A DNA stretch of 64,000 bases. Origin: Cladophialophora immunda (Eukaryota > Ascomycota > Eurotiomycetes > Chaetothyriales > Herpotrichiellaceae). This document shows positions 8,948-19,451 of the stretch, piece by piece (within the stretch, counting starts at the first letter, position 1; each line of letters begins with the position of its first letter). A program made the translations under genes and the position numbers. Under the pieces are notes generated by a model. The model saw nothing but the letters and a program-made list of their open reading frames with translations, searched no databases and was not told the origin of the DNA. Location: NCBI RefSeq assembly GCF_000835495.1, contig NW_015622546.1, positions 2,048,883 through 2,112,882 on the forward strand. The letters are read 5' to 3'.

Positions 8948-10543
8948 TCATCCACCTTTCTTCGTCCCACAAATCCCACAGACGCCCACATCGCCGGCAT
9001 TCACATACGCGCTTTGACTCTCCTTGCACGCCGAGCTCCGACACGACCAGTGTCTTGGGTCTTTCCGGGTGTCTAAGACGTGCGAGCATGCCATGCACGT
9101 TGCATTGAGGCGAGGATTCTCGAGTGAGCAGATCGGGCAGGGTATTGTTGGGGGCTGCGACGAGGATGAAGCTGAAGCTGAGGGTGAATTTGATGAGGCT
9201 GGCTTGGCTACGCTGGATTCTGGGTTGCCCTGGGCCGATTCCAAATTTGGGACCACTGTTTTCGTTTGTCTGAGCTTCAGGATTGGAAACGCATCCTTTG
9301 TATTAGATCGCGTTGATTCTGAATCAGGCAAATGACACGAAACTTTTATTGGTGTCCCTGTGGACTGGAGCTGCTGTTTCTCGCGGTCCATTTCCCTTGA
9401 GGCTTGACTGCGTTCGGTCGTGTCAGATTCTGGCGTTGCTGTCATCGCCCTCGTGGAAGTTTTGTCCGCGGAATCCGGGTCTTTGGCTTGGATACCATCA
9501 AATTCCGCGTCGGTTTGAAAGGGTTTGAAATAACGGTCGAGTGTATTGAGTTCCTGTAATTCACGTTGAACATCAATGTCTCCGGTATCTTCGTTGTCGC
9601 AGACTCGGATCATCCCACGGCCTTCGCCATCTAGCATTCTCTGGCCATTGATGTCCTTGGCATCTTCTTCACTGGCATCCGCATCCTCGTAGAAGTCTTC
9701 GTCCATGACATCCTCGTTAGCCTCCTCTGCGGCGTTTTGCAGATCCGCGACCTCCTTCTTGTTTGTCTCGAATCGAGCCAATGCGGCGGCAGCTCTCAGT
9801 TCCCGACCTCGTTTACTCTGGGCAACCCGGGGTTTGTTGCCAATAGGTCCTTTGCGGTTGATCTCAAGGCTTAATCGGACGTTCTCATCCTCACCGAGCG
9901 TCACGCCATTCTTGCCGAATTTCTTTTCGATCCGCCGGTCTCTCTTCTCCTTCCAGGTCAATTCTGGTTTGTCTGTTCGGGCTTTGCGTTTTCTCTTGCG
10001 ACTTCTATATGTACCTCCACATAGTGGCAAACCTTCCAACTCCTCGCTGCGTAAAACGTTGCTGCCCATGACAGTGCCCAAGTCACTCAGCGTCCGTCCG
10101 CTGCCCCAGAAGCCTTCACCCGTGTAGCCCTTTTCCCACAGTCCTTTCATCTCTTCTGCGTAAAGATTTCTTGTCTTCCAGAAATCCCGCCCGTGGTTCA
10201 TATGGGTGTTATGTGCCAACTCGTGCATCATGACCATTTGCACCATGTTGAAAGGAACCCATCCGCCACTCTTGCTCTGGAGGACCAGCTGAATGATTTC
10301 GCCATTGTTGAAATTGCGACCGATGAATTCTGGGTTCGGCTCGTATTCTTCCAGGGTGGTGACAGAGAGGTAGTGGCTCTTCATGAGAGGGAGGCATTGT
10401 GCGGCGATGGCTCGCAGGAACGTGTCGGCAAGGTCGTATGAGGCCTGGTCCGACGGTGGCCGGGGAAGTGGCTTGATGAAAACAATCCGATCATTAGGAT
10501 GAGAGGACTTTTGATGATTCAGCCGTAGGGTGTTGAGGGGCAT
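8948..10543 (-). CDS. WLM-domain metalloprotease (Wss1/SprT-like) with C-terminal zinc fingers
   Basis: Single-exon protein of 531 aa. The WLM peptidase fold occupies about 1-180, with the zinc-protease signature HELAHNTHMNH (H107, E108, H111, H117; the HExxHxxxxxH form) followed by GRDFW. A basic stretch (RSRKRKRKARTDK) and coiled, charged sequence follow, then an acidic region (DEDFYEDADASEEDAK). The C-terminus has a RanBP2-like finger (CPICSLENPRLNATCMAC) and a further CxxxxxC...CGICG segment. Family members such as yeast Wss1 and metazoan Spartan cleave DNA-protein crosslinks, Wss1 in a SUMO- and Cdc48-linked way. That role is inferred here. The start is the Met at 10543 (MPLNTLRLNHQ); the frame runs 57 codons further upstream but that leader is not family-like. 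Confidence 0.88.
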   Translation of the reverse strand: MPLNTLRLNHQKSSHPNDRIVFIKPLPRPPSDQASYDLADTFLRAIAAQCLPLMKSHYLSVTTLEEYEPNPEFIGRNFNNGEIIQLVLQSKSGGWVPFNMVQMVMMHELAHNTHMNHGRDFWKTRNLYAEEMKGLWEKGYTGEGFWGSGRTLSDLGTVMGSNVLRSEELEGLPLCGGTYRSRKRKRKARTDKPELTWKEKRDRRIEKKFGKNGVTLGEDENVRLSLEINRKGPIGNKPRVAQSKRGRELRAAAALARFETNKKEVADLQNAAEEANEDVMDEDFYEDADASEEDAKDINGQRMLDGEGRGMIRVCDNEDTGDIDVQRELQELNTLDRYFKPFQTDAEFDGIQAKDPDSADKTSTRAMTATPESDTTERSQASREMDREKQQLQSTGTPIKVSCHLPDSESTRSNTKDAFPILKLRQTKTVVPNLESAQGNPESSVAKPASSNSPSASASSSSQPPTIPCPICSLENPRLNATCMACSHVLDTRKDPRHWSCRSSACKESQSAYVNAGDVGVCGICGTKKGG

Positions 10544-10898
10544 CACGATGACTTGGTTGTGTGAAGTGCAGCGAGCATGGCCACAGAAAGAAGCAGGCGG
10601 GGCAGGATCAAATCCATGCTTTACAAGACGCGGGACTCGCGTAAAGTGGCGGAAGGTCGAGCTCCACGAAAATTGCTCGTTGAAACGTGACTTGATTTTG
10701 GTCCAGCGACACACTGCCCTTCATGGTATTTTCATCATTCTTCAACACCATTACCAGCCGCTTCCGTCGTTCTAATTTCTACACCCAAGAACAAACAATG
10801 CAAAGAGCGAAGCCTGTAGCTTCGTTCGCCTCAATCTTCATGCCGGAATCCTGAACGCCTAATTCTCGCTTTAGTCGCTGGGACTCTAAGCTGCAATG
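10544..10898. promoter_or_regulatory. Spacer upstream of the WLM protease
   Basis: This 355-bp gap separates two minus-strand genes. It must hold the protease promoter and the 3' end of the mannosyltransferase; nothing specific is visible. Confidence 0.4.
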
Positions 10899-12464
10899 CT
10901 ACAGCCATCGTTTCCAACGTCCGATGCCAACGGCTCCATCTTTGCCATCTTTCTCAAACTCAAGATCCTTATCAAAGGGCTTTTTGGCGTTGAAATATCC
11001 AGATCGCGACCAGTCGAAGGGAACATGGTCCCCGGCCGCCTCATCCCACGGTGCCCACGAAGAATGCGTCCAATCTGGCTGACACTTGACAAGCTGAGGA
11101 GGTGATTTCTTCCAGTCGATTTCTGTTGACAGTCCCATGTCGTGTTCTGTCTGTTGGACGTTCCCGGAAGCGTATCCGTGCTTTGCCTTTACTCCTCGAG
11201 ACTGATCATCATTGTACCCAACGTTGACGCTGGGAATAACAGCAATCCGGCCATGCCCCAGAGTCCACAGGTCTTTGCAGAACAAGGTCGGCTCGCCAGA
11301 ATAGCATTCACCTTTGTAAGCAGCCCGAAACCTGATGCTATGCGACAGTAAAGGCTCCGCTTGGAAGACCACGGCCCCGTTCCAGCAAGCAAAGACTTGA
11401 AGCGGTAGCTTATCATCAATATGAGAGCGCGCCTTCCTGTCATTCCAGAACAGGTTATGCGAGAATTCAAATGATCCGCTCTGGGGAACCTCCACAAACA
11501 AGTCTCCATTCATGCTGCGACCTATCCAAGAGTCATAGAAAGTGTCTCCATTGTTGTTCCAATCCATGGCACAAACCATATCGGCTCGTTGGTGTTGTTT
11601 CTGATAGATGAGTTCCAAGATGTCATCTGTGCAGATTGACACGTCATTTAAGAAAATAACGGAGGTATCTCTTGCATACTCTTCGTGTTGAGCGATGAGC
11701 GGAGCCAGCGCCAGATTCCGAAGCTTTGCGAGCTCCGTCACCCGATCATTGCCACTTTTCAAGGGGTCAATGTCGCTCGTCCCAAAGTAGTAGGTTGCGT
11801 TCAAACCCTCGACTTCATCCTTTAGCGCCACCAGTATCTCTGTTGTGCCGTCGTCGGAGCGGCCGCCGACGATGGATAGAACGCAGTCTTCCGGGCCGAG
11901 AAAGCGCATTGCTTCCACAACCGAGCCAAGAAGCCGTGGTAGCACATAAGCACACTGGTACAGATTGAGTGCAAAAAAGAACCGTTTCTGTGGTTGGTGG
12001 ATATCGTACGGGAGGCTCTCTCTCTGCCGCAACATCTTGTATCGGTCCTTGAGAGGCCGTGGACATTGAAGCCGATCGAAGTGTGTATCCCTTGGGTCCA
12101 TTATGGCCGCGATGTATGGCCCTACCGCACCCATTCGTGATTCATCCAAATCTGCCGCTGTAGGTACGGACGGCAAGGAAACCTTCTCTTCTCCAGGGTC
12201 GACCGTAACAGCAGCAGTGGTATGTTCGTCAATGTCATCACCGAAATCATGTGAAGATTCTCCCTCCAACGTGACTGTCTCCTCAATCCCAAGGTCTGAA
12301 GATTCGCTGATATCGCTGATCGTAGGAGCTTTCCAGGCAGGCTTGACGATTGACTCGGCATGTTTCAATATAGGGCTGGATAGGAATATGTAAAAGAGAC
12401 AGAGAAGTAGAAGAGCCATGTAGATTCTTTCCGAGCTTCTCATAGGCCATAGTGAAGAGGCCAT
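10899..12464 (-). CDS. GT69 alpha-1,3-mannosyltransferase (CMT1/Cap59-like)
   Basis: Single-exon type II membrane protein of 521 aa. A short cytosolic tail (MASSLWPMRSSERIY) is followed by one membrane span at about 14-31 (MALLLLCLFYIFLSS), then an acidic stem and a luminal catalytic domain. Family hallmarks visible are the FFFALNLYQCAYVLPRLLGS opening, LSIVGGRSDDGT, VIFLNDVSICTDDILEL (the acidic DxxxCxxD metal/donor site), MVCAMDWNNNGDTFYDSW and ACWNGAVVF. GT69 enzymes transfer alpha-1,3-mannose in the secretory pathway; in Cryptococcus they serve capsule assembly, in moulds presumably wall or glycoprotein glycans. The start is at 12464, where the anchor follows directly; an upstream in-frame Met at 12659 would add an unlikely 65-residue leader. 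Confidence 0.9.
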   Translation of the reverse strand: MASSLWPMRSSERIYMALLLLCLFYIFLSSPILKHAESIVKPAWKAPTISDISESSDLGIEETVTLEGESSHDFGDDIDEHTTAAVTVDPGEEKVSLPSVPTAADLDESRMGAVGPYIAAIMDPRDTHFDRLQCPRPLKDRYKMLRQRESLPYDIHQPQKRFFFALNLYQCAYVLPRLLGSVVEAMRFLGPEDCVLSIVGGRSDDGTTEILVALKDEVEGLNATYYFGTSDIDPLKSGNDRVTELAKLRNLALAPLIAQHEEYARDTSVIFLNDVSICTDDILELIYQKQHQRADMVCAMDWNNNGDTFYDSWIGRSMNGDLFVEVPQSGSFEFSHNLFWNDRKARSHIDDKLPLQVFACWNGAVVFQAEPLLSHSIRFRAAYKGECYSGEPTLFCKDLWTLGHGRIAVIPSVNVGYNDDQSRGVKAKHGYASGNVQQTEHDMGLSTEIDWKKSPPQLVKCQPDWTHSSWAPWDEAAGDHVPFDWSRSGYFNAKKPFDKDLEFEKDGKDGAVGIGRWKRWL

Positions 12465-13604
12465 TGTAAGACCCGAGGACTGCGAATTCAGTGTAGGCAG
12501 GGAAATTTTCAACCTCGTGCAGCGAATAGACAGTGCCCGAAGGTTTAGTCCATGGCACAAATTCCTACCTGTTATTGTTTCGGCTCCATTGTTGAGGCAC
12601 GGGTACGGCATTCCTTGCATGTAGTGGAACGCGACGCGACCAGGCCCAACCAGCAGCATTCTCTGCCCTTCTTTTGTCGGATGGAAAGGGATACTAAGAC
12701 AAGCTGATCGGCTCTGAAAGCCGTAGAAGCGGCCCGCTGGAGCAGACCAGTTCTCAAATAGTCTGGTACTGTCCTGTGTAATACTCTGGCTGTAGCATGA
12801 GGCCGGGTGTAGGCCTGGAGCCCATTTCTGAGATGCCCGCTGTTATCATGCGACACAAAGGTTGTGAGAGACGTGATAGACATGGCCTGTATGTAACAGT
12901 AATGGCAGCCTCTGCAACCACTGAGTGCAGTTTCACCTGTTCTCACTCGTTCAGGTTAATGACAGGTAACTCACAACTCACCATGATGGTTTCCAGCCGA
13001 GTTTGACTATATGCTCTACCGTAGTAGAAAGGGGTCCGTACGGCAGAGTATTAGCTCATCTTGGCGCATGTTCCTTTCACTTCTGCTCACGGTGAGATTA
13101 TTCATAGAATGTGTTTGCTGGAGGCGTACCTCATGAACAACCGAAATCACTGCCAACAGAGTCTTCTGTGGTGCCACCGAGCCGGCGAGTTTTTTTTGGC
13201 TGTCCTTTCCTGTCCCTCCACATCTCACCATGTCCAAGCACGACCCATTCTCCTGAGCCGAGGCACAAATCTCTCCCTCCAATCCCCAATGACAATTTCC
13301 GGAGTCCGTATTGCACAGGCAATGCAATCGTCGTGAGAGAAGAAGACGCTATGTTGAATATATGACATCGGTGCATAAACCACAATTAGGAGGTGGATCA
13401 TAAGAGCTGACAGATTCGAGCACCGGTCAGCAGGCCTCGTTACTACTGCGCAGAGGGGTTGACTCGACAGGCTTACCCGTTCCACGCCACCATTGTTGGC
13501 TTCAAAAGCCGGGAGTTCGATCAGATTTAACACAGGCTCTGGTGGACAACTGCTCGCAAACGTTCACCTATCTGTCTGTTCAATACTTGCCATTAAACTA
13601 CACA
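12465..13604. promoter_or_regulatory. Divergent promoter, GT69 gene and AidB-like gene
   Basis: These 1140 bp lie between two divergent starts. Only overlapping short ORFs of up to 124 codons occur, none with a recognisable domain. Confidence 0.45.
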
Positions 13605-15641
13605 ATGGAGCCGAGAAAGCCTTCGTCGTCGACCTCTGGGTTCTTCCAAGCTCTTCCCATCGTACCACAGCAATACACGGCTTCTTCCCAGGGGAAGGTA
13701 TTTTCGCGGCACGAAACATCAGATGATCCAGTTTTCTCGCGCGTACTGTCCCTCTATCTTCCCGACCCGCTACCGATACCTCTCCAGAACCATTTTCATG
13801 ACTTTGCACGGCTCGTCCTCGAACCGTCTACTCTCCAACACACGGTTGACTGTGACACTGACTTGCCTACACTCCACCCACTGACCACATTCGGCGAAGA
13901 GAACAAAGTCAATCCCCTCCGCACAAGCGAAGGATGGCGAGCCCTGAAGCAGATTCAAACGCGTGCCGGTGTGGTAGGATACGGCTATCCCCAACCCACC
14001 CTCAAGCAGGACTTCAATCGACGAGTTCATCAATTTGGTACCCTGCACCTCTGGCACGGTACAGCCGCGGTAACCACCTGCCCCATGGCCATGACTGATG
14101 GAGCGGCTGTGCTGTTGCATCGGCATTTTGACGACCTGGATGGAGACCAGCCCGGTCGGGGGGCCGTGTTCCGTGAAAGCTACCGCCGTCTCGTGTCCTT
14201 AGATCCGACATCCTCCTGGACCAGCGGGCAATGGATGACTGAACGCACGGGTGGAAGTGACGTGCGAGGTACCGAGACTGTCGCACGCCGAATGACTGCT
14301 CAAGAAATGCAAGATGATATCAACTCTGGCCGAGACAGAGACGCGTACGGCCTTCCTCTCGGACCTTGGATCGTGGACGGGTTCAAATGGTTCTCCTCCG
14401 CGACTGACGCCGATATGGCCGTTCTTCTGGCGCAGACCAGCAAAGGCCTTAGTGCGTTCTACGCTCCTCTTCGCCGAAGAACAGGTCGTACCCATTCTCT
14501 CTCGACCGAAACAAACGGGATTCGCATTCAACGCCTCAAAAACAAACTCGGCACCAAGGGCGTACCAACTGCCGAGCTCGAGCTCAAGGGCATGCGCGGC
14601 TACCTCGTGGGCCAAGAAGGCCAAGGTATCAAGGAAATCAGCTCTATTTTGAACATCACACGACTACACACCGCGAGCGGCGGTCCGGGTGCCTTAGCAA
14701 GAGGATTGGCAGTGAGTCGCGCATACACACTCGTCCGAAAAGTGAGAGACGGGCAACTCTTGCGGGACAACGCGCAGCATTTGGCGTGGATGGCTGGCGA
14801 AAGCGTCAAATATCGTGCCAACACACACCTGGTCTTCCTCGGCGTTGCACTCCTCGGCGCCACTGAACAAGGTCACGACGTCGTCACACAACGCACCCTC
14901 GGCGCGGCGGCCCTCATCCCCCGCTCAAAGGAAAAACAAGAGATGCTTCTCCGCCTGCTCACGCCGGTGATGAAAGCGCAGGTCACCTTGAACAGCGTCT
15001 CCGGCTTGAGAGCCTGCATGGAATCGCTCGGTGGTGTAGGATACTGCGAGAACAACGAAGACGGCGGGGTCATGAACATCGCCCGCTTGTTCCGGGACAG
15101 CGTAGTGGGCACCATCTGGGAAGGCACGACGAGCGTCATGGCCGAGGACGTGTTGCGGGTGGTGAAGAACCCCAAGACGCAGAGTACGGGCAGAGACGTC
15201 CTCGACGAGATCTTTGGAGACTGGGTGCGCAACGTGCTGGGCGCGATTAAAAGCGCCGCCGGGAACGGCCCCCACCAAACCGCAGGTGTTTTCGCCGCTG
15301 AATGCGAGATGACCGCCAATCGCTACAAGGCGCTCCACGATCTGGTCCGGTCGAGCGACTCGCTGGGCCTGCAACGATGCGGGCGGGACATCCTGGACCA
15401 CATCGAGGCCGTGGCCTGCGCGTGTCTGCTCATGTTCGACGCCACCGTGGACGGAGACGAGGTCGCTACGGAGGTCGCAAGGCGCTGGGTAAGGATGACC
15501 GCCTTGCCCGCCGATAGGGTGAAGATGCAGAACGAGGGTCCTTCGCGCGATCGGCTCAAGGAGATCGAGATGGACAGGAGGATCTTTCTCGGATCGACGG
15601 CGGCGGAATCTCCTGAGGCGACCATTCAAGCCAGACTTTGA
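13605..15641 (+). CDS. AidB-like acyl-CoA dehydrogenase
   Basis: Single-exon protein of 678 aa in the acyl-CoA dehydrogenase/oxidase superfamily. It resembles the AidB branch: an N-terminal alpha domain with RAGVVGYGYP and RRVHQFGTLHLWHGT, the FAD-binding beta-domain signature WMTERTGGSDVRGTE near 210-222 (AidB form MTEKQGGSDV), KNKLGTKGVPTAELEL, and a C-terminal helical domain with ESLGGVGYCENNE and DSVVGTIWEGTTSVM. Standard acyl-CoA dehydrogenases are about 400 aa, so the extra N-terminal domain supports AidB-like over mitochondrial beta-oxidation. Bacterial AidB binds DNA and belongs to the alkylation response; the fungal role is not known to me. The upstream 63 nt are open but lack an ATG, which fixes the start at 13605. 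Its 3' end converges on the GTPase gene 196 bp away. Confidence 0.88.
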   Translation: MEPRKPSSSTSGFFQALPIVPQQYTASSQGKVFSRHETSDDPVFSRVLSLYLPDPLPIPLQNHFHDFARLVLEPSTLQHTVDCDTDLPTLHPLTTFGEENKVNPLRTSEGWRALKQIQTRAGVVGYGYPQPTLKQDFNRRVHQFGTLHLWHGTAAVTTCPMAMTDGAAVLLHRHFDDLDGDQPGRGAVFRESYRRLVSLDPTSSWTSGQWMTERTGGSDVRGTETVARRMTAQEMQDDINSGRDRDAYGLPLGPWIVDGFKWFSSATDADMAVLLAQTSKGLSAFYAPLRRRTGRTHSLSTETNGIRIQRLKNKLGTKGVPTAELELKGMRGYLVGQEGQGIKEISSILNITRLHTASGGPGALARGLAVSRAYTLVRKVRDGQLLRDNAQHLAWMAGESVKYRANTHLVFLGVALLGATEQGHDVVTQRTLGAAALIPRSKEKQEMLLRLLTPVMKAQVTLNSVSGLRACMESLGGVGYCENNEDGGVMNIARLFRDSVVGTIWEGTTSVMAEDVLRVVKNPKTQSTGRDVLDEIFGDWVRNVLGAIKSAAGNGPHQTAGVFAAECEMTANRYKALHDLVRSSDSLGLQRCGRDILDHIEAVACACLLMFDATVDGDEVATEVARRWVRMTALPADRVKMQNEGPSRDRLKEIEMDRRIFLGSTAAESPEATIQARL

Positions 15642-15837
15642 AATTGTGATTTGGACCCCTGAGTATCGCGGACGCGTACGTCCGAGGGGGAGAGGTTTGT
15701 AACTTGGAATTTAACACATCGTCAAAATGGAGAAAACCATAACCAAAAACCTATATTCTACCGGCATCTCAGCCACCGCCTGCTGTCCCTTTCCTTCGCT
15801 TGATGAATACTTTGCCCATCTGACCTCCGCCTGCCGA

Positions 15838-18549
15838 TCAGCTAAACACCTCACACACTGTTCCAACAAATCCAGCCAGGCCACCCATATTGGCCACTGG
15901 TGCTGGACCGGTCACAGGCCCAGTCGCTGTCATAGTCGGGACAACTAGCACCTGGTCGCCCACTTCCATCCACTCGATCGTGCTGCCAAAGCGAAAAGAC
16001 ACTCTGATTTCCCTCCTCTCTTTGGTGGGCTTGCCACCGTCGCCGTCACGGGCGTCATCGCCATATACCTCGTCATCGTCATCCATGTCAAGACGGAAAA
16101 GCTCCGTGTCGTCTCGAGAGGATACTGCAGGCGCATAGGTCCTGAACTGCTCGTCCTCATCAAGTGCCACCGCTGTCACTTTGACAGCTGCCCGGATACT
16201 ATTGATGTATACGATTGCATGACCCCCTAGTATCAGTACCGGTGAAGTTGTTTGAGCAAAGTCCGAGGTAGGAAATTTGGCAGAAAATGAACGATAACCC
16301 GCGAGATTTTGATGGACATCGGCCAGAACCATCCCCTTGCGAGCCCTGCCGAGCGCTACCGGGGTCTGTTCACCCTCCAGGGGTTCGACACCAATCGTGC
16401 CTGTTTCCTCATTGTGCATGCGCATCACTGGAAGTCGTAAAGTCCGAAGGGACACGATGCGGACTCGTAGAAATGTCGCTGAATGTTGATATCTTCGAGT
16501 CGAGTGCTCTGGCGTCTCTCCTTGGTAAGAGCGCGCGAGAACACTTGATGGTCTGTCTGCGTAGGACGATTCAGCAGCAGCAAAGGAACTGGTTCTCGAG
16601 ACGGACTGAGAGACAGGGTTGGGTAAGCCGTCAGAGTCCAGGTTGAAAGGCCCTAGAAGCATGGTGTCGCCCACTGACAATGTGCCATGAGAGAGATGCC
16701 CACAAAGCACAATGCCCTGTTTTGCGATATGGGTCTCGGTATCCAAGGTAAAAACGCGCGATGGAGGAATGCTGAAGACCTCATCGACATGGAAAAGCAA
16801 AGAACTCATCATAGATCCACGCAGTGGAGATCGTCTTGCCTTATATGCAGCGGGAAGGGTTCGAAACAATGCGTGCAACTTGCTTATGCCGAGTCCCGTG
16901 ACAGCGGAAGTCATGAGAATTGGGACAACGCCCTGCTCAGAGTCACTCCGCATCGAATCAACAAGCCGCTCAACCTCTGCCTGGTCTCTTTCGTAGATGA
17001 CCTGAAGGTGTGGGAGGGCAAGTCCTTGTTCTGAAGTCGGTGGCGGGCCTGGCATATTGCTGAGCATGACAGGTTTCCTACCAGCCGCCTTGAGAATGGA
17101 AAGAATTCGTGCAAGCACCTGTCTCAGTCCTGCCTTGGTTGCAATGTCCATTTTTGTGATGGTCACCATCAATGGCACTTGTAATCGCAGACATAAATCC
17201 AGATACGACAGTGAGAGGTCCCCAATCTCACCGATTCCGCTGTTAGCATACCCCTGCGTGCCTATTGCGCCACTTCGGCCTATTGCCTCGTTGCTGTCAT
17301 TTGCTGCAACACAGAGAACGGTCCAAGAGGGTCTCCATGATATTAGACTTCGGAAAGCAGACTTTGAAAACTTTTGGAGACCAGGGGAGTCGGAGAGCAG
17401 GACAAGACGCTTAGCCAGGTTGTGGATGTCTAGCCAAGATGAAACATTACCTGACGCATAGTTGATGACAGTATTCGGAGGGTGTCGATCCTCCCAGTAA
17501 CCTACGAGTTCGTGGGCAACAGAACTTGTAATTCCTGAAGCGATCTCATGTCGATGTTTGAGCAGCGACAGCCGGCTTTTGCCTCGTCCGTTGTCTAGCG
17601 TAGAGGATGACAAGGTCCCTAGGAGAGAAGACTTTCCGGCTGCTGTAGCTCCCACCAGAGTCACTCGAATCTGATCAGTCGAAGCGTGGTCGGCCAACTC
17701 CGACACTTCTTCTACTCCAGAGGAACCAGCTGGCATATCGAGCGCTGTCCTTGGGATGTCGGCGTTGGCTGAGCCTCGTGAGTCTGGGTGGATCAGCACT
17801 TCGGCAACCCAGAGTGCGTCCTTGCGGGTTTGTGTTTGGCCGGTTTCACTGTCGTTTTCTACCCATTCGCACATTCCTACTGGGACTTTCCGGAGTATAT
17901 TGGTAGTGCAGCCGAGACTTGCAGCCATAGCCTTTAGATTTGTCAAGCTCTCTTGCAGTTCATCTTCTACCAAGCCTGCCAGCATGCCATCATCAGCCAC
18001 GCCGATTTCATAAAGTGCGCCTTGGCTTTCTTCGAGACCGGGCAGGAGCTTTGCAGGACGATCTGGAGCCCCCAGCTTCGGGGTCGCTTCAGGAAGTAGT
18101 GGTAAGACCAAATCTGCGTTTGACGAAGAATGGAAGGGCGAAGACTGTTGAAGCCTCCATAATAGTTGCGTCGTCAATTGTTGTAGCCTCGTTTGACGAG
18201 CCTGAGCAGAAGGTTGTGATAGTGGACGATCTAGCAACGAGTCACCAGGGGAGCGGCTTGGTCCAACAGCGGATTGGGCAGGGGTGGTAAAGTGCTGTAA
18301 CCCAGGGACAGAGTATGTTGTAGTCACGGAGAGGAATTTCCGTCTTGGACGAAGCAGAAGGTGGAGCTTGTACTCGGTAGGACCATCCTGGCGTTCTGGC
18401 TCTAGCTTCACGAGCCCCTGTGTGACATGATGCCCTCCACTAGGAGGATTATCAAGCGAGTGAAGTGGCTGAGGAGTTGAAGTGCCTGGTGTCGACCAAG
18501 GAGAATGTATCCGAGGAGGCTCTTCTTGGTAGGTAAAGATGGAAGCCAT
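15838..18549 (-). CDS. Divergent GTPBP1/GTPBP2-type translational GTPase
   Basis: Single-exon protein of 903 aa. After an unassigned N-terminal third containing LVKLEPERQ and YKLHLLLRPRRKF, it has a GTPase domain from about residue 294. This comprises the P-loop GATAAGKS at 300-307, then the LDNGRGKSRLSLLKHRHEI and SGITSSV block that marks the GTPBP1/2 family, G3-region LSDSPG at 386-390, and G4 TKMD at 465-468. EF-Tu-like beta-barrel segments follow (GIVLCGHLSHGTLSVGDTMLLGPF and later). GTPBP1/2 proteins are linked to ribosome-associated quality control and mRNA turnover. Here the P-loop Asp of GxVDxGKS is Ala, and the DxAGHEKY switch-II motif is DSPGLQKF, so the catalytic His is missing. 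Function is therefore uncertain: it may be a slow or inactive GTPase. Confidence 0.82.
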   Translation of the reverse strand: MASIFTYQEEPPRIHSPWSTPGTSTPQPLHSLDNPPSGGHHVTQGLVKLEPERQDGPTEYKLHLLLRPRRKFLSVTTTYSVPGLQHFTTPAQSAVGPSRSPGDSLLDRPLSQPSAQARQTRLQQLTTQLLWRLQQSSPFHSSSNADLVLPLLPEATPKLGAPDRPAKLLPGLEESQGALYEIGVADDGMLAGLVEDELQESLTNLKAMAASLGCTTNILRKVPVGMCEWVENDSETGQTQTRKDALWVAEVLIHPDSRGSANADIPRTALDMPAGSSGVEEVSELADHASTDQIRVTLVGATAAGKSSLLGTLSSSTLDNGRGKSRLSLLKHRHEIASGITSSVAHELVGYWEDRHPPNTVINYASGNVSSWLDIHNLAKRLVLLSDSPGLQKFSKSAFRSLISWRPSWTVLCVAANDSNEAIGRSGAIGTQGYANSGIGEIGDLSLSYLDLCLRLQVPLMVTITKMDIATKAGLRQVLARILSILKAAGRKPVMLSNMPGPPPTSEQGLALPHLQVIYERDQAEVERLVDSMRSDSEQGVVPILMTSAVTGLGISKLHALFRTLPAAYKARRSPLRGSMMSSLLFHVDEVFSIPPSRVFTLDTETHIAKQGIVLCGHLSHGTLSVGDTMLLGPFNLDSDGLPNPVSQSVSRTSSFAAAESSYADRPSSVLARSYQGETPEHSTRRYQHSATFLRVRIVSLRTLRLPVMRMHNEETGTIGVEPLEGEQTPVALGRARKGMVLADVHQNLAGYRSFSAKFPTSDFAQTTSPVLILGGHAIVYINSIRAAVKVTAVALDEDEQFRTYAPAVSSRDDTELFRLDMDDDDEVYGDDARDGDGGKPTKERREIRVSFRFGSTIEWMEVGDQVLVVPTMTATGPVTGPAPVANMGGLAGFVGTVCEVFS

Positions 18550-19451
18550 GACTGTGTTGTCTAAATCCTTGTCTTTCTCTTCAATTATTTCAAATCGTGC
18601 GCCGCATTAACGATAAGCGAAACGAGGACCGCGATAAAGATCGAGTGACAGTGTGAGAGTAGTAGAGAAGCTGGGACAGGCGAACAACCATGGTTGCGGT
18701 GGGATCAAGCTGCGTGGCGGGCTGTAGGGTGTGTCTGGGAGGTTCTTATGATGGTAGTTTCGGGTAGAGAGCGACAGTCATGGCATATGAGAGAGTCAGT
18801 TCATCATGTAGCGGGCGGATGACAACTTTGAGTCACACCGGTAGAGAGTCACAAAGTCGAGGCTGAGTGAACAAAGACAGACGAGAGGAAGGCTGATCGA
18901 CGTTTGGCTTTCGGCGGCGAAACTTATTAGCCTTCGCGAGTCATGCCGACGCAGGTTTCCCTGGCCCTTGTCCCTTGCTGCATGGAAGGGCGCCTCTGAC
19001 CACGGCTCCTCTGACAACTCGTTACTGCCTCGTGCAGCCATCATTCCAGCTGCGGAGACGTCGAACAATGGAGATTCTACTTGTCCACGAGGATGCAACT
19101 TTAATTCAATACATGCGAAGGACTCAGCTGCCTCGGGCAAGCCGTATCGAATGCGGGGCATTTTCTTGAGGGAATACTAGTATCCCCGCGATCGGACATG
19201 TCTCAACGTATATAGAAGTCATTTCATTCTCTGATCTGGGTATCTTGAATCTGTCACCTATGCTCTTCGGGTATAACAAGTCAAGGTCGCTGTCGACGTG
19301 GGGATTGCGTAGATGGGGTGTATGAGACGATAACGATGGATTGGCGGAGAGGCGCCCTCTTCATCCGTGTCCTCTTTCTATTTCGTTACGAGGGAGTAGC
19401 GGAAGGTCTTCCCGTTGGTGGTGCCAGAAGAAAGCGACATATTGCCCCTTT
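18550..19451. promoter_or_regulatory. Upstream region of the GTPase gene
   Basis: This 902-bp spacer separates two minus-strand genes. A 121-codon minus-strand ORF at 18796-19161 has no recognisable feature and is left out. Confidence 0.45.
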
